64,000 nucleotides of DNA, taken from assembly GCA_029204045.2 (NCBI GenBank), contig CM055062.1, positions 5,537,911-5,601,910 of the forward strand, written 5' to 3'. Shown here piece by piece: positions 20,771 to 32,665 of this stretch. The position numbers and the translations under genes are program-made. Below the pieces are notes generated by a model that did not search any database, had not been told where the DNA came from, and was given only the letters and a program-made list of their open reading frames with translations. The stretch comes from Tillandsia leiboldiana. Lineage: Eukaryota > Streptophyta > Magnoliopsida > Poales > Bromeliaceae. How positions within the stretch are numbered: the first letter of the stretch is position 1; each line of letters starts with the position of its first letter.

Positions 20771-21541
20771 AAAACAAAAGCAATCAATGGATCAAACATT
20801 TAGGCCCTACTTTGACACTTTAGAGGCTCCCAAAAATCCATAAGCACATTGGATCTACTCTCCTATGCTATAAATGGTCATTACAATCACTGATGAAGAA
20901 GCATTGGCTGGATGCTTCCTCATCGGCTGTTCCCGCCACCATTTATAGCCTTTACATGCAGCTGAAAAATGAAGTGAGGAGAATTTTCTGGGGCCGTAGA
21001 TTTTGATCCAAAGACTAATAAACTGAGTATTTTCTGGTAATGTTTTTTTTTCCTTTTTTTCCAAAATTAAAATTGCATATCTTATTTAAATTTATATTGT
21101 AAAATTTCTAATCAAATTATAAATTTCAAAAATTATAATTTTAATAGTAAGAATTTTCAATCATAATTTAAATACTAATGTCAGCTTGAAATTGTATTTT
21201 TATTCGGATTCATAGTAGACTTTTTAGTTTGGCACAACCTGGCAACTATTCAATTTTTCTACATAAATTAGGATCCAAGGCTGCAATTCCAATTTCACAA
21301 ATAGAAGTTGATTTCAAAGAAGTTTAAATTTTCATTCTTCTGGCAGTTTTAAATTGATTTCAGTCATTTGATCTAAAGTAATTCTGCAAATATCATAAAA
21401 ATGCAAATATAAGGATTAAACTTCAATATATTTGGAGATAACAGTTTCTTGTTTAGGCAATGTTGTGTAATAGTTTTGCTGGTTTTGGAAAAAACAAATT
21501 CGAAATTACTTCACTGCTGTTCCTGCACCAGGCTGCTACTG
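20771..21541. other. Junction region right of the GAT fragment
   Basis: No recognised coding sequence. Contains repeat copy B at 21352-21460 (partner of 14533-14630). A Helitron 5' end would be expected somewhere to the right of 20770, but no convincing terminus was found. Confidence 0.4.
21352..21460. repeat. Direct repeat, copy B (partner at 14533-14630)
   Basis: Shares TGATCTAAAGTAATTCTGC, ATATTTGGAGATAACAG and TTGTTTAGG with copy A, with a short internal insertion. Its presence at both ends of the gene-fragment block suggests the block grew by duplication or that both copies come from one captured gene. Confidence 0.55.
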
Positions 21542-22142
21542 CTGCTGAAGTTCGAGCTATTGTGGCGGCTATTCCAGTAAATCCACAGAGCAACCAAGTA
21601 GAAGAAAAGGTGCACAACACTCTTAAGTGTGTTCCCAAGCTCCTAATCCATTAGAAAATTTCCATAATCAGCATGAAATCACAATGAAAGGTGATTAAAA
21701 AGTTAAGAACACGAACACCTCAAAATCCTGATTTTCGGTTGAAGAATTCAAATCAAAATTCACATAAAACTAACCTTCAAATGAGTTCAAACAAAGTTCC
21801 CACAAGTTCTAGCTGAAGTCAAGATCATCTCTAACAAATCACAAGCTCAGTTTAAAGAGAAAAATTCAAAGAAATCCTATCAAAACCTTAGCTAATCCAA
21901 AAATTAGAAATCTTTATTAAAGCTTTAATTAATCGAAAAATATCTAGAAACTTGGTGAATTAGATTACTCCACAAGCTCCTAACTTCAAGATCTACCCGT
22001 GTAAGAGCTTCCCTAAAAGTCCCAAGCCTCGAAAGAACACCAAGGTCCAAGAGGAAGTTGAAACCACCAAGGGTGCTCAAGCTGCTGCTGCTGTTGGAGT
22101 GGTCTAGCAGTGGGATTGTTTCATCTAAAAGGCTAAAAACTT
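21542..22142 (+). repeat. 601-bp direct duplication, copy 1, with coding-like ends
   Basis: Nearly identical to 22612-23215, offset 1070 bp. The unit starts CTGCTGAAGTTCGAGCTATT and ends TAAAAGGCTAAAAACTT. At its left a short frame reads AEVRAIVAAIPVNPQSNQVE. At its right another frame reads ITPQAPNFKIYPCKSFPKSP followed by KPRKNTKVQEEVE and ends in TAG. These look like two exons of one unknown gene separated by an intron-like stretch. I do not recognise the family. Confidence 0.6.
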
Positions 22143-22611
22143 AACATATTGTTTCTCATTTCATCTTTTCTTCTCATAGTGTACGTTCTCACAGTGTGTA
22201 TGGTATATAATTAGCAAACAGCGTGTACGGTTGTGAAATTGGTCGATCGCATATGTAACATCTCTAACTTACACAGCATAAAGAAAGCATTCCTATAAAC
22301 AGACTATGTATATTCCACTATTAGACATTAGTTTCTCAACAATAGATTGCTATAAATCATGCAATATAAAGAAAAAGGCAATCTGAATATTTATTTTCTT
22401 CCAGAAAAAATAATTACATATATATTCTTGAATAATCTATTCCTACTGATTCTATAACCACATTCATTTGTGTTCTTATGCAAGTAGATATGCGATCAGT
22501 GATTTTATCACAAACCATTGAACTATTTAGATGGAGATTTTAAACACCTCGTAAATGCTATAACTTAAAGAACATGTAGAAATCTCTATTACTAATCATA
22601 TGTTTAAAACT
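22143..22611. other. Spacer between the two 601-bp copies
   Basis: AT-rich, non-coding. No repeat structure recognised. Confidence 0.5.
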
Positions 22612-23215
22612 CTGCTGAAGTTCGAGCTATTGTGCCGGCTATTCCAGTAAATCCACAGAGCAACCAAGTAGAAGAAAACGTGCACAACACTCTTAAGTGT
22701 GTTTCCAAGCTCCTAATCCATCAGAAAATTTCTATAATCACCATGAAATCACAATGAAAGGCGATTAAAAAGTTAAGAACACGAACACCTCAAAATCCTG
22801 ATTTTCGGTTGAAGAATTCAAATCAAAAATCATATAAAAACTAACCTTCAAATGAGTTCCAAACAAAGTTCCCACAAGTTCTAGCTGAAGTCAAGATCAT
22901 CTCTAACAAATCACAAGCTCAGTTTAAAGAGAAAAATTCAAAGAAATCCTATCAAAACCTTAGCTAATCCACAAATTAGAAATCTTTATTAAAGCTTTAA
23001 TTAATCCAAAAATACCTATAAACTTGGTGAATTAGATTACTCCACAAGCTCCTAACTTCAAGATCTACCCGTGTAAGAGCTTCCCTAAGAGTCCCAAGCC
23101 TCGAAAGAACACCAAGGTCCAAGAGGAAGTTGAAACCACCAAGGGGTGCTCAAGCTGCTGCTGCTGTTGGAGTGGTCTAGCAGTGGGATTTTTTCATCTA
23201 AAAGGCTAAAAACTT
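22612..23215 (+). repeat. 601-bp direct duplication, copy 2
   Basis: Second copy of the unit at 21542-22142. It has a small number of substitutions and single-base indels, one of which (an extra G near 23145) shifts the reading frame of the coding-like right end. The duplication is therefore not very old, and at least this copy cannot encode the same peptide. Confidence 0.65.
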
Positions 23216-23431
23216 GATAACCTATACCTTTTATTATTTCTTTAAAACTAAGCACATAACTTTCCAAAATACCTTTTAAATATTAATTTTCCAAGCTTCT
23301 ATGGAATGGATATGATTGAGTACCATAAAAATTTTTAAAGAACCAAACAATAAAAAAAATCCTCTACATATATAAGATTATATAATATATATATATATAT
23401 AATATCTATTATATATATATTAATATTATAC

Positions 23432-23469
<38 letters not shown>

Positions 23470-23637
23470 ATATATACACACACAAAAAGGACTCTTGTAT
23501 GCTTGACAGTTTATATATGTTCTAGAGTTCATCTTTAATGCGAGATGTTGGCATTGTGCCTGCATCAGAAGTGTGTTTTTAAACTTCTGTTTAAAAGTTA
23601 CCTTTAAAATTTAATTGTTGTAGTCGAATTCACCTAC
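23216..23637. other. AT-rich DNA with (AT)n tracts
   Basis: (AT)n runs at about 23382-23403 and 23431-23475, followed by a short (CA)n. No gene seen. Confidence 0.6.
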
Positions 23638-23733
23638 CATGGAAGCTCTGAGAGGAAAAAGTAGCTGCCTGAGTCTGGCCCAAAGCCCATCTGAACAACA
23701 CTCTGCAGGTCATCTTCACCAGAAAGTCCCAAG
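23638..23733 (-). pseudogene. Possible isolated exon, unidentified
   Basis: Minus strand: pyrimidine-rich acceptor TTTTCTTCAG, an open stretch of 96 bp and a strong donor ATG|GTAGGT. The clean frame reads LGLSGEDDLQSVVQMGFGPD and continues to SGSYFFLSELP. It has the look of real protein but no family comes to mind. It may be another captured fragment or part of a host gene interrupted by the nearby gap. Confidence 0.4.
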
Positions 23734-23900
23734 CTGAAGAAAAGCGAGCACACCCCTTTATTAGTATGGAAGATTGCCTTACAGGGATTGAGTTATCTTA
23801 GCAATCGATAGTTCAACAGCTGCTTATTCAGAGCTTCAATGATCTGATTTCTATATAGAACTACATCTTACAAATCAGTATTCCCTGCTTGCAAGAGAAT

Positions 23901-24000
23901 NNNNNNNNNNNNNNNNNNNNNNNNNNNNNNNNNNNNNNNNNNNNNNNNNNNNNNNNNNNNNNNNNNNNNNNNNNNNNNNNNNNNNNNNNNNNNNNNNNNN
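23901..24000. other. Assembly gap, 100 N
   Basis: Exactly 100 N, the usual placeholder for a gap of unknown size. True distance between 23900 and 24001 is unknown. Confidence 0.98.
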
Positions 24001-24220
24001 AGAGAGCGAGGGTGAGAGGGGTCTGGAGACCCAGCATGTGCAAGCACATGGATAGAGGTTCATAGAAGAAAGTAGGAGAGAGGAAAATATAAGCTTGTAG
24101 TCCAAACCACACCCACGAAGCACGGAACGCCGCCACGTCGGCTCGGAACGGCTGAGAGCCCTCCACGGAGGCTCGGCACACTTCAGAATTTATTATCTTT
24201 TATTGATACCACATCCCAAA

Positions 24221-24800
<580 letters not shown>

Positions 24801-24969
24801 GTGGAATTTAACACCTATACACTCAAAAATCTTTACCTGTGGATTTTTTTTTTTTAAACATGTCCAGCATTTCTTTGTCATTACTTAGCAATCGTAATTT
24901 AACGGCCGGTTTTAGCCAATGTTCTTTGACATGTATGGTACATTATAGGTCTCTCTTTTCCAAGCCAAT
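24801..24969. other. Unremarkable DNA left of the chromovirus
   Basis: Short AT-rich stretch without features. It ends CCAAT immediately before the LTR; no matching 5-bp duplication is seen right of 43803. Confidence 0.5.
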
Positions 24970-25474
24970 TGTTAGGGATCTAGAAAATGTAAATCTAAGT
25001 TTCTAGCCCAAATCAAACTGGACTTATTAAGGAGGCCCAACTTCAATATCATTTAGGAGAATATAAAGAGAATTGCAACCTCCTTCATGAATGCCATCAA
25101 TGATAAAAGATGTCAAGAATTATGAATAACCTACAAGGTTGTAGTGGGCTTAGTGGATATTTAATATAGTCATTACCGGGTGTCTTTAAGTGTAGGCTTA
25201 GTGAGCGAGTTATGTACATGAGCCTATAAATAGTAGGGTTGGCTAAGGCCAAAGAACAAGAGAGAGTTGTATCTTATAGTTGTTATTTTCTAAGTAAAGA
25301 GAGTACTTAATTTTTCTGCGGAATCTCTACTCTTTTTTCTTTTCTCTATTTTTGCACTTAGTCGTAGGGTGCGAAGATCCGGGCTAGCAAACGAAGAGCA
25401 AAGCTTACCCTCTTCGAGCAGGAAGGCAGGCGCCGCACTAGCTTTTGCTAGGCAAAAAGCATAAGTTAGTGACA
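24970..25474 (+). repeat. 5' LTR of the chromovirus
   Basis: TGTTAGGG...GTGACA, 505 bp. It has a TATAAATAG box at about 25224-25233 (GAGCCTATAAATAGTAGG), with a likely transcription start some 30 bp downstream. The U5 part contains GTCGTAGGGTGCGAAG, also present in the 3' LTR. Confidence 0.85.
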
Positions 25475-25476
25475 GT

Positions 25477-25494
25477 TGGTATCAGAGCGGGTTC
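25477..25494 (+). promoter_or_regulatory. Primer binding site (initiator tRNA-Met)
   Basis: TGGTATCAGAGCGGGTTC lies 2 bp after the LTR. TGGTATCAGAGC is complementary to the 3' end of plant initiator tRNA-Met, the usual primer of many gypsy and copia elements. Confidence 0.85.
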
Positions 25495-25506
25495 AAGCTA
25501 GGAACC

Positions 25507-25838
25507 ATGTCAACATCAGATGCTGGCATCACCGATGTTGCGACTGAACCTCCAAAGCAGTCCAAGCGAGGCAAGAGCAAGGAGCCGCGGGCCATCACAA
25601 GGGAGGCCGCTCTTTTGGATGACCGCCTCGCGTTATTGGAGGATGTCGTGGCAAAAATGGGTGAACGATATTATGATTTGGCTGAAACTTTTGGAATGTT
25701 TGTTGATGACATTCGCAACATGGAGGAAAGTGTTACTACTGCAATGACAATTTTTCGCACCGAAATTCAAAAGCTTCAGGAGACCATTACTCGTCGAGAC
25801 GAGGAGCGAAAGACCTTGATCGTGGATCTTGTTGCCCG
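25507..25838 (+). pseudogene. gag: Chromovirus gag, N-terminal piece
   Basis: It starts at an ATG 13 bp after the primer site and encodes 110 residues: a basic start (PPKQSKRGKSKEPRAITREA), then a helical, coiled-coil-prone stretch (DDRLALLEDVVAKMGERY; IFRTEIQKLQETITRRDEER). It is cut by the retroelement inserted at 25839, and the frame then runs a short way into the LTR. The remainder of gag resumes at 35547. Capsid precursor by position. Confidence 0.7.
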
Positions 25839-28719
25839 TGTCACGCCCCGGGGTCGAAACCGCACCCCGGGCTCGCCAACAGATCCGCCATCTGTACGGA
25901 AACTGCCGTACAGACGAAGCATCTACCCTGCAAGTCAGATCTAGCTATAATGTATCAGAGCTGAAAAAGAACCAGTAGCTACAGAAATCCACTGAACATC
26001 TGATATAATAAAAAATCTCAATACAAAGTCTCTCAGCTACAAAAGTACAAGAAATCCTCACTGATCTCTCAGAATGTACAGTACAAAAGTGGAGTCATAA
26101 AATACCCAAGGTACATCTACCTCTGACTCTCAGTGCTGGTAAGGAACTAACCGGCCACGTCCTCACCTCGATCAGCTGCCTCCGCGCGAACCAAGCCGGA
26201 ACAGCTATCACAGGAACCTGTCACCGCAGCGGGTGTGAGAACTACTGCAAAGGTAGTTCCCAGTGGGTACCGTCTCAATATCCACGGTATGCCCACTAAG
26301 TCTACTGGAGGCACAACAGATAGGTATGCAGATAGATAGATAGATAAAAGCTGAAAGGAACTAGCTATCATGTCTCAATCATCATGCTCAAGAAACTCTA
26401 CAAATGATGAAGATATGCATACACCCACTACTGCTAACACGCCTCAAGTATCATGCTCAAAGGAAAACTCATCTATGAACAGGCTATGAAACTCACTCAC
26501 ACATATCACCCAATCCCAATGACTGTCCCTCTTTGGACCAGTCAATCAAGCCTGCGCTCATCTACTGCCGCGCATCCCGTAGGAACGGACTTACGTAGGC
26601 ATCCACTGCCGCACATCCCGGGGGAACGGACTTACGTAGGGTGTCCCTCTAGGACCATCTCAGTAATCACCTCGCAGCCTCGTCAGGCTCGGTATCATCA
26701 TCGCACCCGGGGCGTAGCTCGAGGGGAGCGACCCCACCGAACTCAAGTATCTCAAGTATCTCATAACTGGCATAAAAAGCCAGGCTCAGCAGGCTATAAT
26801 CCACGATCAAACAGATCGGATCTCAATGCTCAACTAGCATAACTCAGTCGGAGGAAGACTCCACGACTCGAACAGAAAAGCCCAAACACTCTCACAGCTA
26901 TGTCGGAGAACCCTCAACGACTCAAGGCTAAAATACACGATCAAACAGATCGGATCTCAATGCTCAACAAGCATACGCAGTCGTAGAAAGACTCCACGAC
27001 TCGAACAGGAAAGCCCAACACTCTCACAGCTATGTCGGAGAACCCTCAACGACTCAATCTAAAATACACGATCAAACAGATCGGATCTCAATGCTCAACA
27101 AGCATACGCAGTCGTAGAAAGACTCCACGACTCGAACAGGAAAGCCCAACACTCTCACAGCTAAGTGGGAGAACCATCTCCACCACTAAATCAGAACACG
27201 ACCCATGATCTAGAGTAACCCAATCAGGGAATACATCCTCAATACCCCGCGAACTCAAGTATCTCAAAACTCTCTCATGACACTAGAAAGTCATCTCATA
27301 ATGCTCTAAAAATCCACTCGGCCCTCTGGCACGAGAACACATGCATTCTGAACCTACTCAACCCCTCGGGAAGATCTCAATATTTTAAAACTCTTTTCAA
27401 AACCCAGTTTTCATTAAAACAGGTCCGACGATTTTTAAAACGGTTCAGATGCCAATATAAAGCCAACTAAACATGCAGTCTAGTGTCAAATCACTTCTAG
27501 ATCATGCTAAAAATATCTGGGGCTTGCAATTGTATTCCTACAATTTTCTAGGCAACTATCAGATTTACCAGCTATGCAAATAATTAAGCTAAACATGATC
27601 AACATGCATTCAATAGCTTTAAAGGGCATTCCATACATCTTGAAGAAATTCCAACCCACCTCAAATGCTTTCCGAAGGCCGCGCCGAAATCGGTGAAGAA
27701 ACGGGCGAAATCTGACGAAAAACTGAACTGCGCCTCTCGCGCGCACGCGCGTCGTTGCGCGTCTCGAAAAAATCCACGAAGCTCCAGTCAACCTCCACAG
27801 CACCCAGCTAGGCCACCACAAAAATTTCAGCACAAACCGATCACCCAATACACGAATACAAGCATTGCACAGTGCCGCGGATTTGCGCAGTAATCCCAGC
27901 CTGTTGCCTCAACCCGAGAGCACAAGAATGGAGCGAGGATGGAAATTAGCTCAAATTACCATTCAATTCCATCAATAAAACCCAAGAGGAGAACAAACAA
28001 ATCCAAATCCATAATTTCTGATGATCAATTTACCTCAATTGTGCTCTCGTGCGCGCACGTTGACCGGGTCAACTCCACCAAGCACGAAGCTCACAGACCT
28101 TCTCTTCTCCCTCTACTTCCTCCTCTTCTTTCTCTTCTCTGGCAGCAAGAAAAAGGTGGAGGGGATAAGAAATGATGGGTGGAGAGGGAGCATGTGCCGG
28201 GGTATAAAAATCAACGATGGAGTGGTTGGAACAGAAGAAGCCCATACCTCAAGCTACAGTGCACCAAACCGAGCTAACTGGGCACTTTCTGTGCTTGTGT
28301 ACCGGTACCACCCACTTGGTACCGGTACACGGGCCCTGGTTCCAGAACCAAATGGCTGGTTCCGGAACCAAGCCACCCAAAAGCTCCAGAACTAGCCAGA
28401 AAATCTCCGAAATGCCCCGTCAACTCACTTTCTCGCCTCGGGACCTCCGCATCACCCCGAAACCAACCGAACACCTCTGTAAACTCATAATACACATGTC
28501 CCAAGGGATCAACTCACATCAAACCCATCCATGAAACCAATGCTCGACCCGCAAGCTCTCAATCCGACGCCAACTCACTTTTCTACAAAAAAGCTTCCGC
28601 GTCGCTCCGGGACCACCCGAACCATCCTGTAAACGAAATTAGAACCTGCTGAAGGTATTTCCACAATACCAGGCTGCCCCGTTGAGTCGGCACACTGCCC
28701 GAAACTCCGGTACTCTACA
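25839..28719 (-). repeat. LTR of the nested element (element-sense 3' LTR)
   Basis: Bounded by TG (25839) and CA (28719) and identical in length to the partner at 32666-35546. It includes tandem repeats of about 131-137 bp (26803-27180) and an alternating GCGCGCACGCGCG stretch at 27738-27750. Frames within it are not genes. Confidence 0.93.
26803..27180. repeat. 131-137 bp tandem repeat within the LTR
   Basis: The word GATCAAACAGATCGGATCTC recurs at 26810, 26940 and 27070, followed each time by GACTCCACGACTCGAACAG and CACTCTCACAGCTA. That makes about 2.5 to 3 units. The same array is present in the other LTR (33630-34007), so it predates this insertion. Confidence 0.85.
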
Positions 28720-30351
28720 CTCTCCCCTCCTTTTAACGGTTTCGTCCTCGAAACCCAAAAACTCCAAAACTCAGGAGGGTGACTCAAATAAGTGGGGATA
28801 TGAACTCTCAGCTCATCCTCAGGCTCTCAAGCAGCCTTTGTCTCATCAAGACGGCTCAACTGGACCTTTGCCAAAGGTAAGATCCGGTTGCGCAATTCTC
28901 TCGTCTCTCGAGCAAGAATTCGCACCGGTCACTCCTGATAGCCCAAGTCCTCGTCTGACTCCAAAGAAACGAAGTCCAAATCATGCAAGGAATCCAAATC
29001 TACACTTCCCTCAGAACGGATACACCAACGTCCTCGTGGGTACTTGCCAATTCATGGCGGTAGCGCAAATCGGTGAGCAACTGATCCAATGCGCTCTAAC
29101 TCCTCGAATATGCCAACAATTCGCTGACTCAACTTCCCGCGAAAACTCAAATCTACACATTTCTGCGGATAGTGATTCTTAGAAGTCACCAAAACTCCCT
29201 GCTTCCAATTGGCATAACTTTTCCGTTGCTCCTTAGCAACCACAATGCTGAGAGCTTCACAAAAGCATTCTTACATCCATCTACAGGGTAAGAAGTCCAA
29301 CATCGGGAACAACACTCAGCCCCTAACTCTCAAAATCAGCTCTCAGATCTCGGAATCCACGGGCACACAGATGCGGTCCTTGTACTTCAGTACTCCCGCT
29401 GCATTCACTGAGAAGTTCCCTCTCAATCCTGTCCAACGGAGTGGGCTACGAGTCCAAAACACAAGTTTTTGTCACATTCTCAGGGAACACCTCCTTAATC
29501 TCAATTACTCTTTCAGCGGCATCTGCTGAGTAACTATCATACACCAAAACTGCACCGCTCACCTATTCAAGGCAGCTGCGACCACATTGGCTTGGTCGGG
29601 ATGTTACTGTAAGCTCAAACATACATCCCTAATAACTCTATCCACCGGCATTGCCTCAAATCAAATTCTTTCTGAGTAACCCAGTACCTCAGGTTCTAGG
29701 ATCGATAGATATCTCAAATTTCTCTCTATCTCAAGCAACTATTCACAATAATGCTAATACCATCCACAGCTTGAACTCCTCAAAGTTAAGCTGGCACTGT
29801 TTAATCCACAACTCTGGACCTCTGTCACTATCGTGGGTCTAAGCCGAACCCAAACGGCAACACCCTTCGTCGGGTCCACTGTCACCCTTGCAGCTGAAAA
29901 CACCTGGCCTAACCACAGAACCTTTCAAAGTCAAGCACAACTCTCTCAACTTGGCAACCAACAACTTTTCTCTCCCCGAAGTTGCAGCAATATCCTCAAG
30001 TGCTCCTCGTGCTCTATGTCACCTCGGAAATAAATCCCAAGTATATAACTAACCAACCACTGGCACGGCAACTCACTGTAGAGCTCAAACTCACACTGGT
30101 TCTACAGCCCGGTCCAAGTACCGCCGGAACACACAAGTCCTCAAATCCAAAAGGCCGCAGGGCCTTAGTCAATCCGCTTGACCTCACTGTAAGCTCAAAA
30201 TGTCTCTATCGGGTTCAGACCCTATCTGGCATAGCCCTCAGCTGTAGGGTTCCACAAAGCCTTCTATGTCCCGCAAGGCATCAACCCAACACGATCCAAA
30301 TCTAACTGTGCTCGAATCGTCACAGCACTCTCACCGTTGTGCACTCACAAC

Positions 30352-30490
30352 GCGGCATCACTGCCGTATACCACGGCATGGCATCACCACCGTGTATCAA
30401 CGGCGTGGCATCACCACCATGTATCAACGGCGTGGCATCACCACCGTGTATCAACGGCGTGGCATCACCACCGTGCATCAACGGTGTGGT
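30352..30490. repeat. 27-bp tandem repeat, about five units
   Basis: Units of the type GGCATCACCACCGTGTATCA plus ACGGCGT are repeated head to tail with few changes. The unit is a multiple of three, so frames across it stay open on both strands. It is inside the nested retroelement. Confidence 0.85.
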
Positions 30491-32644
30491 AACACATCCA
30501 AAATATCAATCTCTCGGATCCTCACTGTCGTATCCCCACGACGTGGTACTGGGTCACACAGACCCCTAGATCCCTCGGCTCTCGCAACTGCGCTAACAGC
30601 TCTCTCACTGTCTCACGAGTGATACTCCAAGTGATGATGCTGAAGTCGACGCGGTTTCCAAAACCACGTCGATCACTAACTCGATCTCAGTCTCATTAAA
30701 CGGCGGCTTCAACATCAGATCAGGTAAACTCCTGTCCGGAATCACACGGCGTTAAAGATATTCCTTTAGTCCCGGTGCCGCCGTAGGCACCTCTTCTACC
30801 GTCGCTAGCAAAGCGACACGACCACGACTCAACCTCTGCCGTGCTCTAGCATCCTCTATAACCACACTCCTCCTGGCCAGGTCCACGGAGGGTCATGTCC
30901 ACTCTCGACAATCCAAGATAGCACCACATTGGGATAACCAATCCCTATCCAACCTTATATCAACATCTCGGAGCTGATGTAGGACTAACAACTCTAGGAT
31001 CAAATCCAAGGTATTATCTGCACTGGCAGGACTGGCAACACTCATCCATGTGCTATACGTGATCTGGAACCTGATCCTCACGTGCACAAGCTAACAGTCC
31101 CACCTCCGGCCCACACGCAGCTATCTTTGCTCTAGTAACGCACACACCAGCGGTGTTGGCATCAACATGCTCTAACTCCGATGACCATAAGAAAACCACA
31201 CCTGGTAAGACGCGCTCCACTATCCTGGCGTCCTCCAACCAACTACACCATTTCATCCACTAGATGCTGGTGGCCATCGCTCAATCTGCCTCGGCATCTC
31301 GGCTCAATCAGCCTACCGGTAAGTCGGATGAACCGCTGCATCCTGAAGGGGTAGTGGGGTGCCGTCGCAGGCGGCAAATCCAAGAACACCACTCTGGGAC
31401 CCTCTGCCTGAAGATGTCCTGACTAAACACATGAAAAACATCGCCCTCATCCTGAAGTCACTCTATAGCGAAGAATGCGGCTCACCACAAAAGACACAAT
31501 CATACGAATACTGCTGTTGGTGCCTCGACTGTCGAGAACATCCTAGTCTCTGTCTCCTCTGAGACTCATGATCCTGTGACTGGAATCATGGCAACCTCGA
31601 TCCACTCGACTATCCCAAAATCAGGCGATACTGGACATCTCTCTCTGGAGCTAGTCCCTCGCTCTCCGTCCCTCTCGGACATGATCACAGACCTCAGTCA
31701 ATCCATCGGGCATGCACAACCGCTGCATCTGAAGTCGCTCGTCGAGAATATCCAAAATGATAACATCTCGAAGCAGTCCCCTCTCAAACATGATCAATCT
31801 CCTGGGCCTCATCCTGGGCGACATGGGGCACTCTGCTCAACAATCATAGAAACTCGCTCCAAATCCTCAACCGCTCTCCTGATGGTCCAACGGGACAGAC
31901 TCGACGCCACCAACACACGGCGTCCCTATCCAAACGTGCGCAACTAAGGGCACCTGATGCTTCTCCTGGATGAACAAGTCCTCAGCTAACTTTTCCATGG
32001 CAGCAATCCAGTTCCCGGCCTCCCAAGGTTCCAACTCCGCCCTGAAATCTGTAGGGGATGGAACTGGCGGATGCACGACTATCAATCAGCAATCTCTCGC
32101 TGCTCCCGCACTACTCACAGTGCCAACGGGGCCGAAGTCGACGATGTCGCGGCTGGAGGTACTACGGCGATACCTCAAACGATACTCTCTGCTCAAACAT
32201 GCGCATCACGCGCTCCGTGTTCTCTTCCTGGCGCCGCGTCGCCTAAACAACTGAGCTACCTGGGCCCGTAACTCGCAGACCTCGCTCTGCTCTGTCCATT
32301 CAGCCCCCCGCTGTTCGGGCTCCTCATCCAAGGTCAAACACGCCCTCGCCGCTGCACGGCATCACAGGGCCAACAAGAAGAACAGTCACGGCCAACCAAA
32401 CCACAAACACTCTCGACCCAATCAAGCGAAAGTCTATAACATGTTAACCGTTCTAAAGTATTATGTTGTCTGCAGCCAACATAATCACTTTAGAGAATAA
32501 ACATGTAAAATCACTCGCCCCAATCCCTCGGGGGAGGTACAAACTCAATCAGGACTCTCGCTACAATCACGTCTCTCACGACAGTCATCCTACTGTCCAA
32601 CCAATAGCCTAGGGTCACTAAGTCCTCAACGACCTATATTCCTA

Positions 32645-32657
32645 GGCTCTGATACCA
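32645..32657 (-). promoter_or_regulatory. Primer binding site of the nested element
   Basis: The reverse complement reads TGGTATCAGAGCC, complementary to initiator tRNA-Met, 8 bp inside the LTR at 32666. It fixes the minus-strand orientation. Confidence 0.85.
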
Positions 32658-32665
32658 CCCTAATC

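Larger units (their letters stand above)
28720..32665 (-). pseudogene. Degenerate gag-protease interior of the nested element
   Basis: Minus strand. Near 31867-32085 a frame has the capsid-like pattern LEPWEAGNWIAAMEKLAEDL. Near 30893-31087 the pattern DIRLDRDWLSQCGAILDCRE corresponds to the segment after a retropepsin. Many stops and frameshifts separate them. No RT, RNase H or integrase motifs were found in the remaining 2 kb next to the 3' LTR. A 27-bp tandem repeat occupies 30352-30490. The element could not have supplied its own replication enzymes. Confidence 0.6.

Noticed and set aside
25477..25494. tRNA gene suggested by TGGTATCAGAGC
   Set aside because: This is the primer binding site complementary to initiator tRNA-Met; no cloverleaf surrounds it.
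27507..27848. 113-codon frame repeated at 34334-34675, and other repeated frames at 26453, 28021 and 28217
   Set aside because: All are inside the 2881-bp LTR pair, offset by exactly 6827 bp; no protein motifs.
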